A DNA stretch of 64,000 nucleotides from an uncultured Pelagibacteraceae bacterium (GTDB lineage Bacteria > Pseudomonadota > Alphaproteobacteria > Pelagibacterales > Pelagibacteraceae). Under the pieces are notes generated by a model, which was not told the origin of the DNA, did not search any database, and was given only the letters and a program-made list of their open reading frames with translations. This document shows, piece after piece, positions 1 to 9,402 of this stretch (its first letter is position 1; the number at the start of each line of letters is the position of its first letter). The stretch is taken from positions 1 to 64,000 of the forward strand of contig CACIPQ010000005.1 in NCBI GenBank assembly GCA_902588585.1. The letters run 5' to 3'. The position numbers and the translations under genes are program-made.

Positions 1-347
1 ATTGTAGTATTCTGATCTTCGGTAAGACTATTTATTCTTAATTTTGACCCCTCTTTAAGCATATTCAAAAAATCCTCTAAAATTTTTTTTGCTACATTAA
101 ATTCTTTTCCCTTTATTGTTTCTGTCATAATTGATGCTGATGCAATTGAAATAGCGCATCCTTCTCCTTCGAAAGAAATGTCTTCAACTTTTTTCTCTTT
201 ATTTAATTTTAAAAATACATGTACTTTATCTCCACAAAGAGGGTTGTGTCCCTCTGCATCTTTATTGAAGTCTTTACATTTTTTTTTATTTCTTGGGTTC
301 TTCCCGTGATCTAAAACTATTTCCTGATATAATTCTTTTAAATCCAT
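1..347 (-). CDS. sufU: SufU/IscU-like Fe-S scaffold protein (partial, runs off window start)
   Basis: Minus-strand translation starts MDLKELYQEIVLDHGKNPRNKKKC..., with GHNPLCGDKVHVFL and EGEGCAISIASASIM motifs of the SufU/NifU-N family; adjacent to sufS. Confidence 0.9.
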   Translation of the reverse strand, partial: MDLKELYQEIVLDHGKNPRNKKKCKDFNKDAEGHNPLCGDKVHVFLKLNKEKKVEDISFEGEGCAISIASASIMTETIKGKEFNVAKKILEDFLNMLKEGSKLRINSLTEDQNTT

Positions 348-1594
348 TATTTATTAAATATTTTGTTACATTTCTTTATAGCATTGCTTAAAACATCTAT
401 GTCTTCTTTAGAATTATAAACGCCTAAAGAGGCTCTAGCAGTTGCAGATACACCCATTTTTTCATGTAAAATTTGACAACAATGATGTCCAGCTCTAATA
501 GCAACTCCATCTTCATCTAAAATTGTTGCAATATCATGAGGGTGAATTCCTTTTATGGTAAATGAAATTATTGATCCTCTATCTATAGGATCTCCAATAA
601 TTTTTACTGAATTATTTTTTTTAAGCTCCTGTACTCCATATTCAGTAATTTCTTTTTCGTGCTGCATAATATTTTTTATACCAACATCTTGGATAAATCT
701 AATTGACTCTGAAAAACCAACAACTTCTGCTGTCTGTAGTGTACCTGCCTCATATTTTGTGGGACTTCCAGGAAAAGTAATATTGTCTTTTTTAACTTCC
801 TCAATCATTCCTCCTCCTCCTTGATAAGGAGGCAGTTTGTCTACCCATTCTTTTTTAGCGTACAAAATACCAACTCCAGTTGGTCCGTACATTTTATGAC
901 ATGACATTGCGTAAAAATCACAACCCAGTTCTTGCATATCTAATTTTAAATGTGGGGCTCCTTGACAGCCATCAACAAGTACTGGAATTTTTTTTGTTTT
1001 TGCTAAATCAACAATTTTTTTTACAGGAAGAATTGCGCCAGTAACATTTGATAAATGAGTAATACCTATAATTTTAGTTTTATTTGATATTAATTTTTTA
1101 ATTTCATCAATTTCTACTTCTCCTTTATCGTTACACTTTGCAAATTTAATTACAGCACCCTTCTTTTGTCTAAGAAAATGCCAGGGCACATAATTTGCAT
1201 GATGTTCTAGTTCTGTTATCAAAATTTCATCTCCTCTATTAATAAATTTTTCTCCGTAAGTTGATGCTACTAAATTCATTCCTTCAGTGGCATTTTTGGT
1301 AAAGATGATTTCTTCTCTTGATTTAGCATTTACATACTTTTTTACTAAATCCCTTGTTTCTTCAAATCTATTAGTTGCTGTAACAGCCAATGTGTGGACG
1401 CTTCTTCCAATATTTGAAAATTCTTTTGAATAAAATTTAGAAATCCTATCTATTACTCTTCCGGGTTTTTGAGACGAATTGGCACTATCTAGATATATTA
1501 ATGGCTTTCCATTGATTTTATTTTTAAATATAGGAAATTGAGATTTGACAGATTTAATATCCATGGATTTGCCTTTGAAGTTTGCTCCTAACAA
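347..1594 (-). CDS. sufS: Cysteine desulfurase SufS (likely true start at MDIKSV, about 1564)
   Basis: Class V aminotransferase; CHKMYGPTG PLP lysine motif, RAGHHCCQ active-site Cys region. Confidence 0.95.
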   Translation of the reverse strand: MLGANFKGKSMDIKSVKSQFPIFKNKINGKPLIYLDSANSSQKPGRVIDRISKFYSKEFSNIGRSVHTLAVTATNRFEETRDLVKKYVNAKSREEIIFTKNATEGMNLVASTYGEKFINRGDEILITELEHHANYVPWHFLRQKKGAVIKFAKCNDKGEVEIDEIKKLISNKTKIIGITHLSNVTGAILPVKKIVDLAKTKKIPVLVDGCQGAPHLKLDMQELGCDFYAMSCHKMYGPTGVGILYAKKEWVDKLPPYQGGGGMIEEVKKDNITFPGSPTKYEAGTLQTAEVVGFSESIRFIQDVGIKNIMQHEKEITEYGVQELKKNNSVKIIGDPIDRGSIISFTIKGIHPHDIATILDEDGVAIRAGHHCCQILHEKMGVSATARASLGVYNSKEDIDVLSNAIKKCNKIFNK

Positions 1595-2807
1595 ATTTTT
1601 TAATCGAGTTGCTTTTAATCATATCAACTACTTCGCTCAAAAAACCATCTATTAATAGTTTCACTGACTCTTTTCTATTTAATCCACGTGTCATTAAATA
1701 ATAGATTGAATCTTCATCTACATTTCCAGAAGTAGCACCATGTGAACATTTGACATCATCCGCATAAATTTCTAGCTCAGGTTTGGAGTTAAATTCAGAA
1801 TTATCACTTAATAGTAATGCTTTGCTTAATTGATAAGCATTTGTTTTTTGCGCAATGTCTTTTACATAAATTTTTCCTTGGTACACACCTTTGCCATATG
1901 AGCTTAAAACATTCTTAACTTTTTGATAACTTTTACAACTAGGGGCTAAATGGTTCATATTTGTTTTAATTTCTTGATGATCATCTTTATTTAAAAATGA
2001 AGCAGATTGTAAAGTACATTCGCTATCTTCACCTTCTAAGTTAAATTCTAAATCTAATTTATTAAACTTTGATCCTGACGGAAAAATAAAAGAAGAGTAT
2101 TTTGATTTTGATGATAGTTTGTTTTTTGAAAATTTGTGGAAATATCCGTCATTTTTTTCATTTTGAATACATATATTTTTATACACAGCATTATTTTCTA
2201 AAATGATATTTTCATAAACATTATTAATAAATTTATATTTTGAATCGTTAATGACAAGTTCAATGGTATGTAATTCACAATTTTTTCCAATTTTTATTTT
2301 ATTTCTACTATTTAAAATATTTTCCTTTAAATCTTCAGTGAATACATTGTAAATGATTAGTGCTTTTTTTAACTTATAGTTATCTTCTATCTCTATATGA
2401 TAGCCTTTGTCTGATAAAGCGTGGTTAAGGCAAATTAAAGGATTCCCTTTACTTTCTTGCAAAAAATTTTCATTTTTAAAATTTTTAATTTTAATTTTAT
2501 TTGTTTCTTCATACTTAAAATTACTTGACTTTAATTCCCCATTTATAACTTCTATATAATTATGATCAAAATCTTTTATTAGATTAACTTTTTTTACTTT
2601 AGAGTTTACTTTATTTACATTTAATTTTTTAAAATTTTTTTGAACTATTTCTCTTAGGTCTGAGAATTTCCAATCTTCTTGTCTCTTGTTTGGAAATCCT
2701 TTTTCATTAAAAAAATTTAGATTATTGATCCTAAAGTCTCTTTCTTCCTTACTTATTTTTTTAATTTTATCAATTTCGTTAGAATTGATTTTAAAGTTCT
2801 CTATCAT
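1554..2807 (-). CDS. sufD: Fe-S cluster assembly protein SufD
   Basis: SufBD core-like C-terminus (DVKCSHGATSGNVDEDSIYYLMTRGLNRKES); position in suf operon. Confidence 0.93.
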   Translation of the reverse strand: MIENFKINSNEIDKIKKISKEERDFRINNLNFFNEKGFPNKRQEDWKFSDLREIVQKNFKKLNVNKVNSKVKKVNLIKDFDHNYIEVINGELKSSNFKYEETNKIKIKNFKNENFLQESKGNPLICLNHALSDKGYHIEIEDNYKLKKALIIYNVFTEDLKENILNSRNKIKIGKNCELHTIELVINDSKYKFINNVYENIILENNAVYKNICIQNEKNDGYFHKFSKNKLSSKSKYSSFIFPSGSKFNKLDLEFNLEGEDSECTLQSASFLNKDDHQEIKTNMNHLAPSCKSYQKVKNVLSSYGKGVYQGKIYVKDIAQKTNAYQLSKALLLSDNSEFNSKPELEIYADDVKCSHGATSGNVDEDSIYYLMTRGLNRKESVKLLIDGFLSEVVDMIKSNSIKKFVRSKLQRQIHGY

Positions 2808-2809
2808 TT

Positions 2810-3544
2810 TTAATTAATTTTTTTATAACCTTTTTTTTCTAATTCTTCAGCCAATTCCATGCAGCCAGATTTTATGATTTTTCCATTTGATAATACATGT
2901 ACAAAATCTGGATTAATATAATTCAATAATCTTTGATAATGAGTTATTACTAGGAAAGATTTTTTTTTATCTCGAGATGAATTGACTCCATCAGCAATAG
3001 TTTTTAATGCATCTATATCCAAACCAGAGTCTGTTTCATCTAGTATAGTAAGATTTGGATCTAAGATTTTCATTTGTAAAATTTCATTTTTTTTCTTTTC
3101 TCCTCCGGAAAAACCAACGTTTAGTTGTCTAGATAACATTTTTTCATCTATCCCAAGTTCAGAAGATTTTTCTTTTAAAAGTTTTAAAAATGATAGGGTA
3201 TCTAATTCTTTTTCGCCCTTTGCTTTTCTAACTTTGTTTAACGATGTCCTTAAAAAATTATTAGTATTTACACCGGGTATCTCTGTTGGATATTGAAATG
3301 CTAAAAAGATTCCTTTTTGAGCTCTTTCTTCAATGGGAATTTCTTTTAGACTTTCGCCTTGATATTTTAATTCACCAGAAATTTCATATCCATTTTTTCC
3401 TGAAAGAACATTGGCCAAAGTGCTTTTGCCAGAACCGTTGGGACCCATGATTGCATGCAATTCACCAGGCTTTATAGTTATATTTAATCCTTTAAGAATA
3501 TCTTTTTTGTTTATAGATGCTTTTAAATTTTTAATTACTAACAT
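2810..3544 (-). CDS. sufC: Fe-S assembly ATPase SufC
   Basis: ABC ATPase with Walker A GPNGSGKST, GFSGGEKKKNEILQM signature, DETDSGLD. Confidence 0.95.
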   Translation of the reverse strand: MLVIKNLKASINKKDILKGLNITIKPGELHAIMGPNGSGKSTLANVLSGKNGYEISGELKYQGESLKEIPIEERAQKGIFLAFQYPTEIPGVNTNNFLRTSLNKVRKAKGEKELDTLSFLKLLKEKSSELGIDEKMLSRQLNVGFSGGEKKKNEILQMKILDPNLTILDETDSGLDIDALKTIADGVNSSRDKKKSFLVITHYQRLLNYINPDFVHVLSNGKIIKSGCMELAEELEKKGYKKIN

Positions 3545-3944
3545 TTTTTAATTTTCCAATCATAATTTCGATCATTTCGTAAAAACCTGTTTTTCTTGAC
3601 ATTGTCAAAAGTTCATCCATTTTAATTTTTTTAAAATGTTCAATATTAATTTTTTTTGCCTCTTCTAAACCAAGGGAATTAAATATATCTACTAACATAT
3701 AAGCATAGCCTGCTGAGACCATGGCGGTGCTCCATGCTTTGAAACGTCCATCTTCATAATCAACAAATAAATCAAATTGACAACTTTTAACTTTATTTTT
3801 ATCAATTCTTTTTTCCTTACTTAAAGGATCGTGATTTAATTTTTCTCCAAGAGACATAAGCCATCTGTAAACCTCTAAACTTTCTACTGCTTTGAGTGTA
3901 TCTATATTTTCTTTATATTCTGTTAATTTAGTATCAATGTTCAT
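3531..3944 (-). CDS. sufE: SufE-family sulfur acceptor
   Basis: SufE fold pattern; VKSCQFDLFVDYEDGRFKAWSTAMVSAGYAYMLVDIF with the conserved Cys. Confidence 0.9.
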   Translation of the reverse strand: MNIDTKLTEYKENIDTLKAVESLEVYRWLMSLGEKLNHDPLSKEKRIDKNKVKSCQFDLFVDYEDGRFKAWSTAMVSAGYAYMLVDIFNSLGLEEAKKINIEHFKKIKMDELLTMSRKTGFYEMIEIMIGKLKNVSN

Positions 3945-3945
3945 A

Positions 3946-4377
3946 TTATTTTTTAAATAATGTATTTGGATTTTTCATGGTTTTAATTTCCATGCAATTC
4001 CCATTTGGATCTTCTAAAAACATTGTTTCTTGCTCAATATCTTCACCTTTAAATCTGATGTAAGGAGGATCAATAAATTTAATTTGCTTTTCGACAAGTC
4101 TTTTTTTTAAATTTTCGAATGTTTCACTATCCAAATGAACACCAAAATGTGGGACCGTTACATTTCCCATATCAACATTGTGTCTTTCATTAATATTCCT
4201 TTTATTAGGGTCAGTTGCGTGTAAAGTTAACTCATTTCCCCAAAAATTTATATCTGCCCAAGCATCAGGGTATTTAAACTCAGCATTTCCTCTCTCGCAT
4301 CCTAAAATATCGCAATAAAATTTAATCGCTTTATCTAAATTACCCGCGGGTATAGCTAAATGAAATCGTGTACCCAT
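3946..4377 (-). CDS. VOC/glyoxalase-family protein embedded in the suf operon
   Basis: FHLAIPAGNLDKAIKFYCDILGC...FLEDPNGNCMEIK glyoxalase/bleomycin-resistance fold pattern. Confidence 0.85.
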   Translation of the reverse strand: MGTRFHLAIPAGNLDKAIKFYCDILGCERGNAEFKYPDAWADINFWGNELTLHATDPNKRNINERHNVDMGNVTVPHFGVHLDSETFENLKKRLVEKQIKFIDPPYIRFKGEDIEQETMFLEDPNGNCMEIKTMKNPNTLFKK

Positions 4378-5813
4378 TACCCAACACTCCCTTCCAAACT
4401 AATTCCTACTAATTTTTGGGCTTCTACAGCAAATTCCATGGGCAACTGTTGTAATACTTCTTTACAAAAACCATTGACAATTAAACCAATGGCCTCCTCC
4501 TGATTTAACCCCCTTTGGTTACAATAAAATAACTGTTCTTCATTTATTTTTGATGTAGTGGCTTCATGTTCTACTACTGATGAGGAATTTTTATTCTTAA
4601 TGTATGGCACAGTGTGAGCTCCACATTTGTTTCCCATTAAAAGAGAGTCGCATTGTGTATAATTTCTAGAATTTAAAGCTTTTTTTCCTATATCTACTAA
4701 TCCTCTATAAGTGTTGTCAGCTTTTCCAGCTGATATTCCTTTTGAAATAATTTTACTTTTTGTATTTTTTCCAAGGTGAATCATTTTTGTTCCCGTATCA
4801 GCTTTTTGATGATTGTTTGTAATTGCTATAGAGTAAAACTCACCCACTGAATTGTCTCCTTGCAAAATACAACTAGGATACTTCCAGGTAATAGCGGATC
4901 CAGTCTCAACTTGGGTCCAAGAAATTTTAGAATTTTTTCCTCTGCATGCACCTCTTTTTGTAACAAAATTATAAATTCCACCTACTCCATTTTTGTCTCC
5001 CGGATACCAATTTTGGACTGTTGAATATTTAATTTCTGCATCATCTAAAGCAATAAGTTCCACATTTGCTGCGTGTAATTGATTTTCATCTCTCATAGGA
5101 GCGGTACAACCTTCTAGATAGCTAACATAACTACCCTTGTCTGCTATTATAAGAGTTCTTTCAAATTGACCGGTCTCCGAGGCATTAATTCTAAAATACG
5201 TAGACAGTTCCATTGGACATTTTACTTTTGGAGGAATGTATACAAATGAACCATCGGTAAATACTGCCGAGTTAAGGGTTGCGAAATAATGATCTGTTAA
5301 CGGTATAACTGAACCTAAATATTTTTTAACCAAGTCTGAGTGTTCTCGAATTGCTTCAGAGATAGAGCAAAAAATAATACCTTTCTTTGTTAATTCATCT
5401 TTAAAGGTAGTTGCAACAGAAACTGAATCAAAAACTGCATCCACAGCAATTCCGCTTAATTTTTTTTGTTCTTGCAAAGGTATGCCTAGCTTTTTATAAG
5501 TTTCAATTAACTTAGGATCTACTTCGTCTAAACTTTTTGGTTTTTCTGAAGCACTTTTAGGTGCCGAATAATAATAGAGATCTTGATAATTTATTTTAGG
5601 ATATTTAGGTTTTTGCCAATTTGGTTCTTTTAAGTTTTTTAACCTATTGAAAGCTTTTAGTCTCCAATCAAGCATCCATTTAGGTTCTTTTTTTATTTTA
5701 GATATAAATTTTATAGTTTCTTCGCTTAAACCTTTAGGGGCACGTATATTTTCAATATCCGTGGTAAAACCATATTTATAATCTTGCTCAGTATTAATAT
5801 TTTGATTTTTCAT
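4377..5813 (-). CDS. sufB: Fe-S cluster assembly protein SufB
   Basis: Conserved SufB sequence ([40 protein letters not shown]). Confidence 0.96.
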   Translation of the reverse strand: MKNQNINTEQDYKYGFTTDIENIRAPKGLSEETIKFISKIKKEPKWMLDWRLKAFNRLKNLKEPNWQKPKYPKINYQDLYYYSAPKSASEKPKSLDEVDPKLIETYKKLGIPLQEQKKLSGIAVDAVFDSVSVATTFKDELTKKGIIFCSISEAIREHSDLVKKYLGSVIPLTDHYFATLNSAVFTDGSFVYIPPKVKCPMELSTYFRINASETGQFERTLIIADKGSYVSYLEGCTAPMRDENQLHAANVELIALDDAEIKYSTVQNWYPGDKNGVGGIYNFVTKRGACRGKNSKISWTQVETGSAITWKYPSCILQGDNSVGEFYSIAITNNHQKADTGTKMIHLGKNTKSKIISKGISAGKADNTYRGLVDIGKKALNSRNYTQCDSLLMGNKCGAHTVPYIKNKNSSSVVEHEATTSKINEEQLFYCNQRGLNQEEAIGLIVNGFCKEVLQQLPMEFAVEAQKLVGISLEGSVG

Positions 5814-6239
5814 TTAGTTTATGTCTGCGTGTTTCTTTTTTAGTAAGTCGTTTAAACTAACATTGTCAAAGAACTTGTTAATGTGTTGTTCTAAATCATC
5901 CCACAGATTATGAGTTATACATTTTGTGGTTCTACCATTACAACCTCTTTTGGATTCTTTTTTACAATTTAAAGTTCTTACCTGTTCATCAACTGCAAAA
6001 ATTATATTTGAGAGCTTTATATCTTTTGGATTTTTTTCCAATACATAACCTCCTGAAGAACCACGAACACTTTTAACAAGTTGTTCGTTTTTTAGTTTTG
6101 AAAAAAGCTGCTCTAGATATGACAATGAAATATTTTGTCTTAATGATATATCAACCAAACTTACTGGCTTTCCATTTTGGTATATGGCTAGATCGGCCAT
6201 GGCCATAACAGCATATCTACCTTTTGTTGTTAGTTTCAT
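5814..6239 (-). CDS. iscR: Rrf2-family regulator, IscR-like
   Basis: MKLTTKGRYAVMAMADLA start; three-cysteine motif C-x7-C-x6-C (CKKESKRGCNGRTTKC); first gene of suf operon. Confidence 0.9.
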   Translation of the reverse strand: MKLTTKGRYAVMAMADLAIYQNGKPVSLVDISLRQNISLSYLEQLFSKLKNEQLVKSVRGSSGGYVLEKNPKDIKLSNIIFAVDEQVRTLNCKKESKRGCNGRTTKCITHNLWDDLEQHINKFFDNVSLNDLLKKKHADIN

Positions 6240-6261
6240 ATTTTCCTATATTTACAGCACT

Positions 6262-6294
6262 TATTTAGTAATTCCTAGTAAAACAGTCAACTTT
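6262..6294 (-). promoter_or_regulatory. iscR-suf promoter with candidate IscR type-1-like operator overlapping -35
   Basis: Minus strand TTGACT (6285-6290), 17-nt spacer, TAAATA (6262-6267); 24-bp AAAGTTGACTGTTTTACTAGGAAT (6271-6294) resembles the IscR type 1 consensus at about 18/24 positions (hand aligned). Confidence 0.55.
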
Positions 6295-6374
6295 AATAAT
6301 AAATAAATTTGTCTCACTAAAAACATGATATAAATCTATTTTTTTTTTGAGAGTAATTATCATTACTATTAAAC

Positions 6375-7031
6375 ATGAAGCAAAAAAGTTCAGAAATTTT
6401 TATTCCTGGTCCAAGTGGAAGATTGCAAGGAAAGTATTTTAAAAATCAAAAAAAGAACTCTCCAGTAGCAATAATTTTACAGCCACATCCACAGTATGGT
6501 GGAACAATGAACAACAGAGTTGTTCTCGAAGTATACAATACTTTTATCAAAAATAATTTTTCAGTTTTAAGAATTAATTTTAGGGGAGTAGGAAAAAGTG
6601 AGGGCACATTTGACAATGGACAAGGAGAACTTTCTGATGCAGCGGCGGCATTAGATTGGATAGAAAGAGAGAATCAAGATTACAGTCAGTGTTGGGTATC
6701 AGGTTTTTCTTTTGGATCTTTAATATGTATGCAATTAATAATGAGGAGACCAGAAGTAAATAAATTTATTGCTATTTCTCCGCAGCCTAATGTTTATGAT
6801 TTTACATTCTTAGCTCCCTGTCCAGCCTCGGGGCAAATTATTTATGGTGAAAAAGATGAATTGGTATCAAAGAATAGTATTACTGATTTAAATAATAGAT
6901 TGAAAAGTCAAAAAGGCATAGAGGTAAATTTTTCTGAAATAAAAAATTCAAATCACTTCTTCAAAGGCAAAGAAGAAGAATTAAAAAAAACTATCGATAA
7001 ATATATAAAAGATAAAACGCAGCTTATTTAG
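6375..7031 (+). CDS. Alpha/beta hydrolase
   Basis: LQPHPQYGGTMNNRVV, FRGVGKSEG, VSGFSFGS nucleophile elbow. Confidence 0.88.
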   Translation: MKQKSSEIFIPGPSGRLQGKYFKNQKKNSPVAIILQPHPQYGGTMNNRVVLEVYNTFIKNNFSVLRINFRGVGKSEGTFDNGQGELSDAAAALDWIERENQDYSQCWVSGFSFGSLICMQLIMRRPEVNKFIAISPQPNVYDFTFLAPCPASGQIIYGEKDELVSKNSITDLNNRLKSQKGIEVNFSEIKNSNHFFKGKEEELKKTIDKYIKDKTQLI

Positions 7032-8103
7032 TTTTAAGAAAAATTCCACCAGTAGAAATTTTCTTTACACCCGTTGTTTCTGGAAAAGATATAGGAAGTT
7101 TAAGATAAGATCTGATTGCAATATATGCAAAGGCCTGTGATTCTATAAAATCACCATCTATTTCTAAATCATCAACTAATATAATTTCACTATTAATTTT
7201 TTTTTTAATTCTATCCATTAAAAATAAATTCTTTCTACCTCCTCCGCAAACATAGGTTTTTTTATCCATTTTTTTTTGAGAGAAAATTTCTGCTGTAAAC
7301 TCTGTCAATGTTGCTGCTCCATCTTCCAAAGATAGACCTCTAACAAAAGATAAATCGAAATCTTTTGTGTCATATGATTTTTTTTTACTTATATCGTTTC
7401 CATAAAAATTCTCTAGAGACTGATCCAAAATAATTTTATTTATTTTTCCTGCCTTAGCAAATTGCCCATCTTTGTCATAACGTTTTTTAGAATTTAATCT
7501 AACCCACCTATCAATCAAACAGTTTCCCGGTCCAATATCGCTACTAAAAATTTTATTTTCTTTTTGAACTGAAGTAATATTAGCTATTCCTCCTATATTT
7601 AAAATTGTGACGGGTAAATCTATTTTATTTTTATTAACTAACAGCTTATGAAAAATTGGTGTAAGAGGCGCACCTTGTCCTCCATTTATTAGATCATTTT
7701 TTCTAAAATTATAAACTACATTTTTTTTAGTAAGTTGTGACAAAAGCCTGCCGTCTCCTAACTGTTTTGAGATTTTTTCATCAGCATTATGAAATATAGT
7801 TTGTCCATGAAAACCTAAAAAATCAATATTCTCATGTGGCAAGTCTCCAACAACCTTTGCATGAAACAATGTTATTTTTTTCTCCAATTCCGTTATTTGT
7901 TTTGAGAATTTTTTTAAATCTTTAGATATGTTTATATTTTCTTTTAATTCATGAATATTTTTGTAGATATTTTGGTCGTATTTAAAGTACTTATCTAAAA
8001 TTACCTTGTATTTATTTTGACCATCAGATTGGATGATTGAAGCATCAACACCGTCTCCAGAAGTACCACTCATTAACCCCAAAGCTGTATATTCTTTAGT
8101 CAT
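7024..8103 (-). CDS. anmK: Anhydro-N-acetylmuramic acid kinase
   Basis: GLMSGTSGDGVDASI, FHGQTIFH, NIGGIANIT, YVCGGGRKN motifs. Confidence 0.95.
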   Translation of the reverse strand: MTKEYTALGLMSGTSGDGVDASIIQSDGQNKYKVILDKYFKYDQNIYKNIHELKENINISKDLKKFSKQITELEKKITLFHAKVVGDLPHENIDFLGFHGQTIFHNADEKISKQLGDGRLLSQLTKKNVVYNFRKNDLINGGQGAPLTPIFHKLLVNKNKIDLPVTILNIGGIANITSVQKENKIFSSDIGPGNCLIDRWVRLNSKKRYDKDGQFAKAGKINKIILDQSLENFYGNDISKKKSYDTKDFDLSFVRGLSLEDGAATLTEFTAEIFSQKKMDKKTYVCGGGRKNLFLMDRIKKKINSEIILVDDLEIDGDFIESQAFAYIAIRSYLKLPISFPETTGVKKISTGGIFLKTK

Positions 8104-8160
8104 ATTTATATTTATTTATACCAATTTTAGTATAATAGTAGGTTTAGTACATAGAGTTCT

Positions 8161-9402
8161 ATGAAAAATAGCTTTTTATATGAAATGACCTCAAGAGGTT
8201 TTTTGAATCAATGTACTGATTTGGAAAAGCTAGGCAAAATTTCGAAGGAAAAGCCGATAAGAGCTTATATAGGATTCGACAGCACGGCCCCCAGCCTTCA
8301 TGTGGGAAGTCTAATGCAAATAATGGTCTTAAGACTTCTTCAAAAATATGGTCATCAACCAATAGTTTTACTTGGTGGTGGAACAACTTTAATTGGAGAT
8401 CCTTCTGGAAAAGACTCCACTAGAAAAATTTTAAAACACAAAGATATTAAAAAAAATATATCCAGTATAAAAAAAATTTTTGAAAAACTTTTGCCTTCTA
8501 AAAACAAAAAAACTAAACCTATTTTTGTAGATAATTACAATTGGTTAGGAAAATTAAAGTACATTGATTTTTTAAGAGATGTAGGAAAACACTTTACAAT
8601 AAATAAAATGCTTACTTTTGATAGTGTAAAACTTCGATTGGATAGAGAACAATCTCTTAGTTATATGGAATTTAACTATATGATTTTACAGGCTTATGAT
8701 TTTTATCAGCTATTTAAAGAGCATAGCTGTATTTTACAAATGGGTGGTTCAGATCAATGGGGAAATATAGTTAATGGTGTTGAACTAATTAGGAGAATTT
8801 TACAAAAGGAGTCTTTCGGACTTACCACACCTTTAATAACTTTATCCTCTGGAGCTAAGATGGGTAAAACTGAAAAAGGAGCAGTTTGGTTAGATAAAAA
8901 AATGTTCTCTCCGTATGACTACTGGCAGTTCTGGAGAAATACTGCTGATGAAGATGTGAATAAATTTTTAAAGTATTTTACTGAAATAGAAACAGATAAA
9001 TTATCGAACAGAATTAATAATGAAAAAGATATTAACAAACTAAAAATACTTTTAGCCAATGAAGCTACTACAATTATGCATGGTTCTAAAGCTGCTAAAG
9101 ATAGCGAGCAAACTGCAAAAACAACTTTTGTTCAAGGTGGAATTGGTAAAAATATTCCAGAGAAAAAAATATCTAAAGATTCAATTTCAAAAGGTATTAA
9201 TATTATAGATTTAATTTTTCAAAATAATCTTTCAAATTCAAAAAGTGAAGCAAGAAGAATATTAAAAAATAAAGGGATCAAAATAAATGACAAAGTTATT
9301 GAGGACGATAAAAAAATTGTTGGAATTAATGAATTTGAAGGTAAAGATTATATTAAATTATCTGTAGGTAAAAAAAATCATTTGAAAGTTACAATTACTT
9401 AG
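8161..9402 (+). CDS. tyrS: Tyrosyl-tRNA synthetase
   Basis: YIGFDSTAPSLHVGSLMQ, GGSDQWGNIVNGVELIRR, S4 domain at C-terminus. Confidence 0.96.
   Translation: MKNSFLYEMTSRGFLNQCTDLEKLGKISKEKPIRAYIGFDSTAPSLHVGSLMQIMVLRLLQKYGHQPIVLLGGGTTLIGDPSGKDSTRKILKHKDIKKNISSIKKIFEKLLPSKNKKTKPIFVDNYNWLGKLKYIDFLRDVGKHFTINKMLTFDSVKLRLDREQSLSYMEFNYMILQAYDFYQLFKEHSCILQMGGSDQWGNIVNGVELIRRILQKESFGLTTPLITLSSGAKMGKTEKGAVWLDKKMFSPYDYWQFWRNTADEDVNKFLKYFTEIETDKLSNRINNEKDINKLKILLANEATTIMHGSKAAKDSEQTAKTTFVQGGIGKNIPEKKISKDSISKGINIIDLIFQNNLSNSKSEARRILKNKGIKINDKVIEDDKKIVGINEFEGKDYIKLSVGKKNHLKVTIT

Noticed and set aside
555-824. Plus-strand ORF opposite sufS (89 aa)
   Set aside because: Antisense shadow of a confident sufS CDS; low-complexity translation without family motifs.
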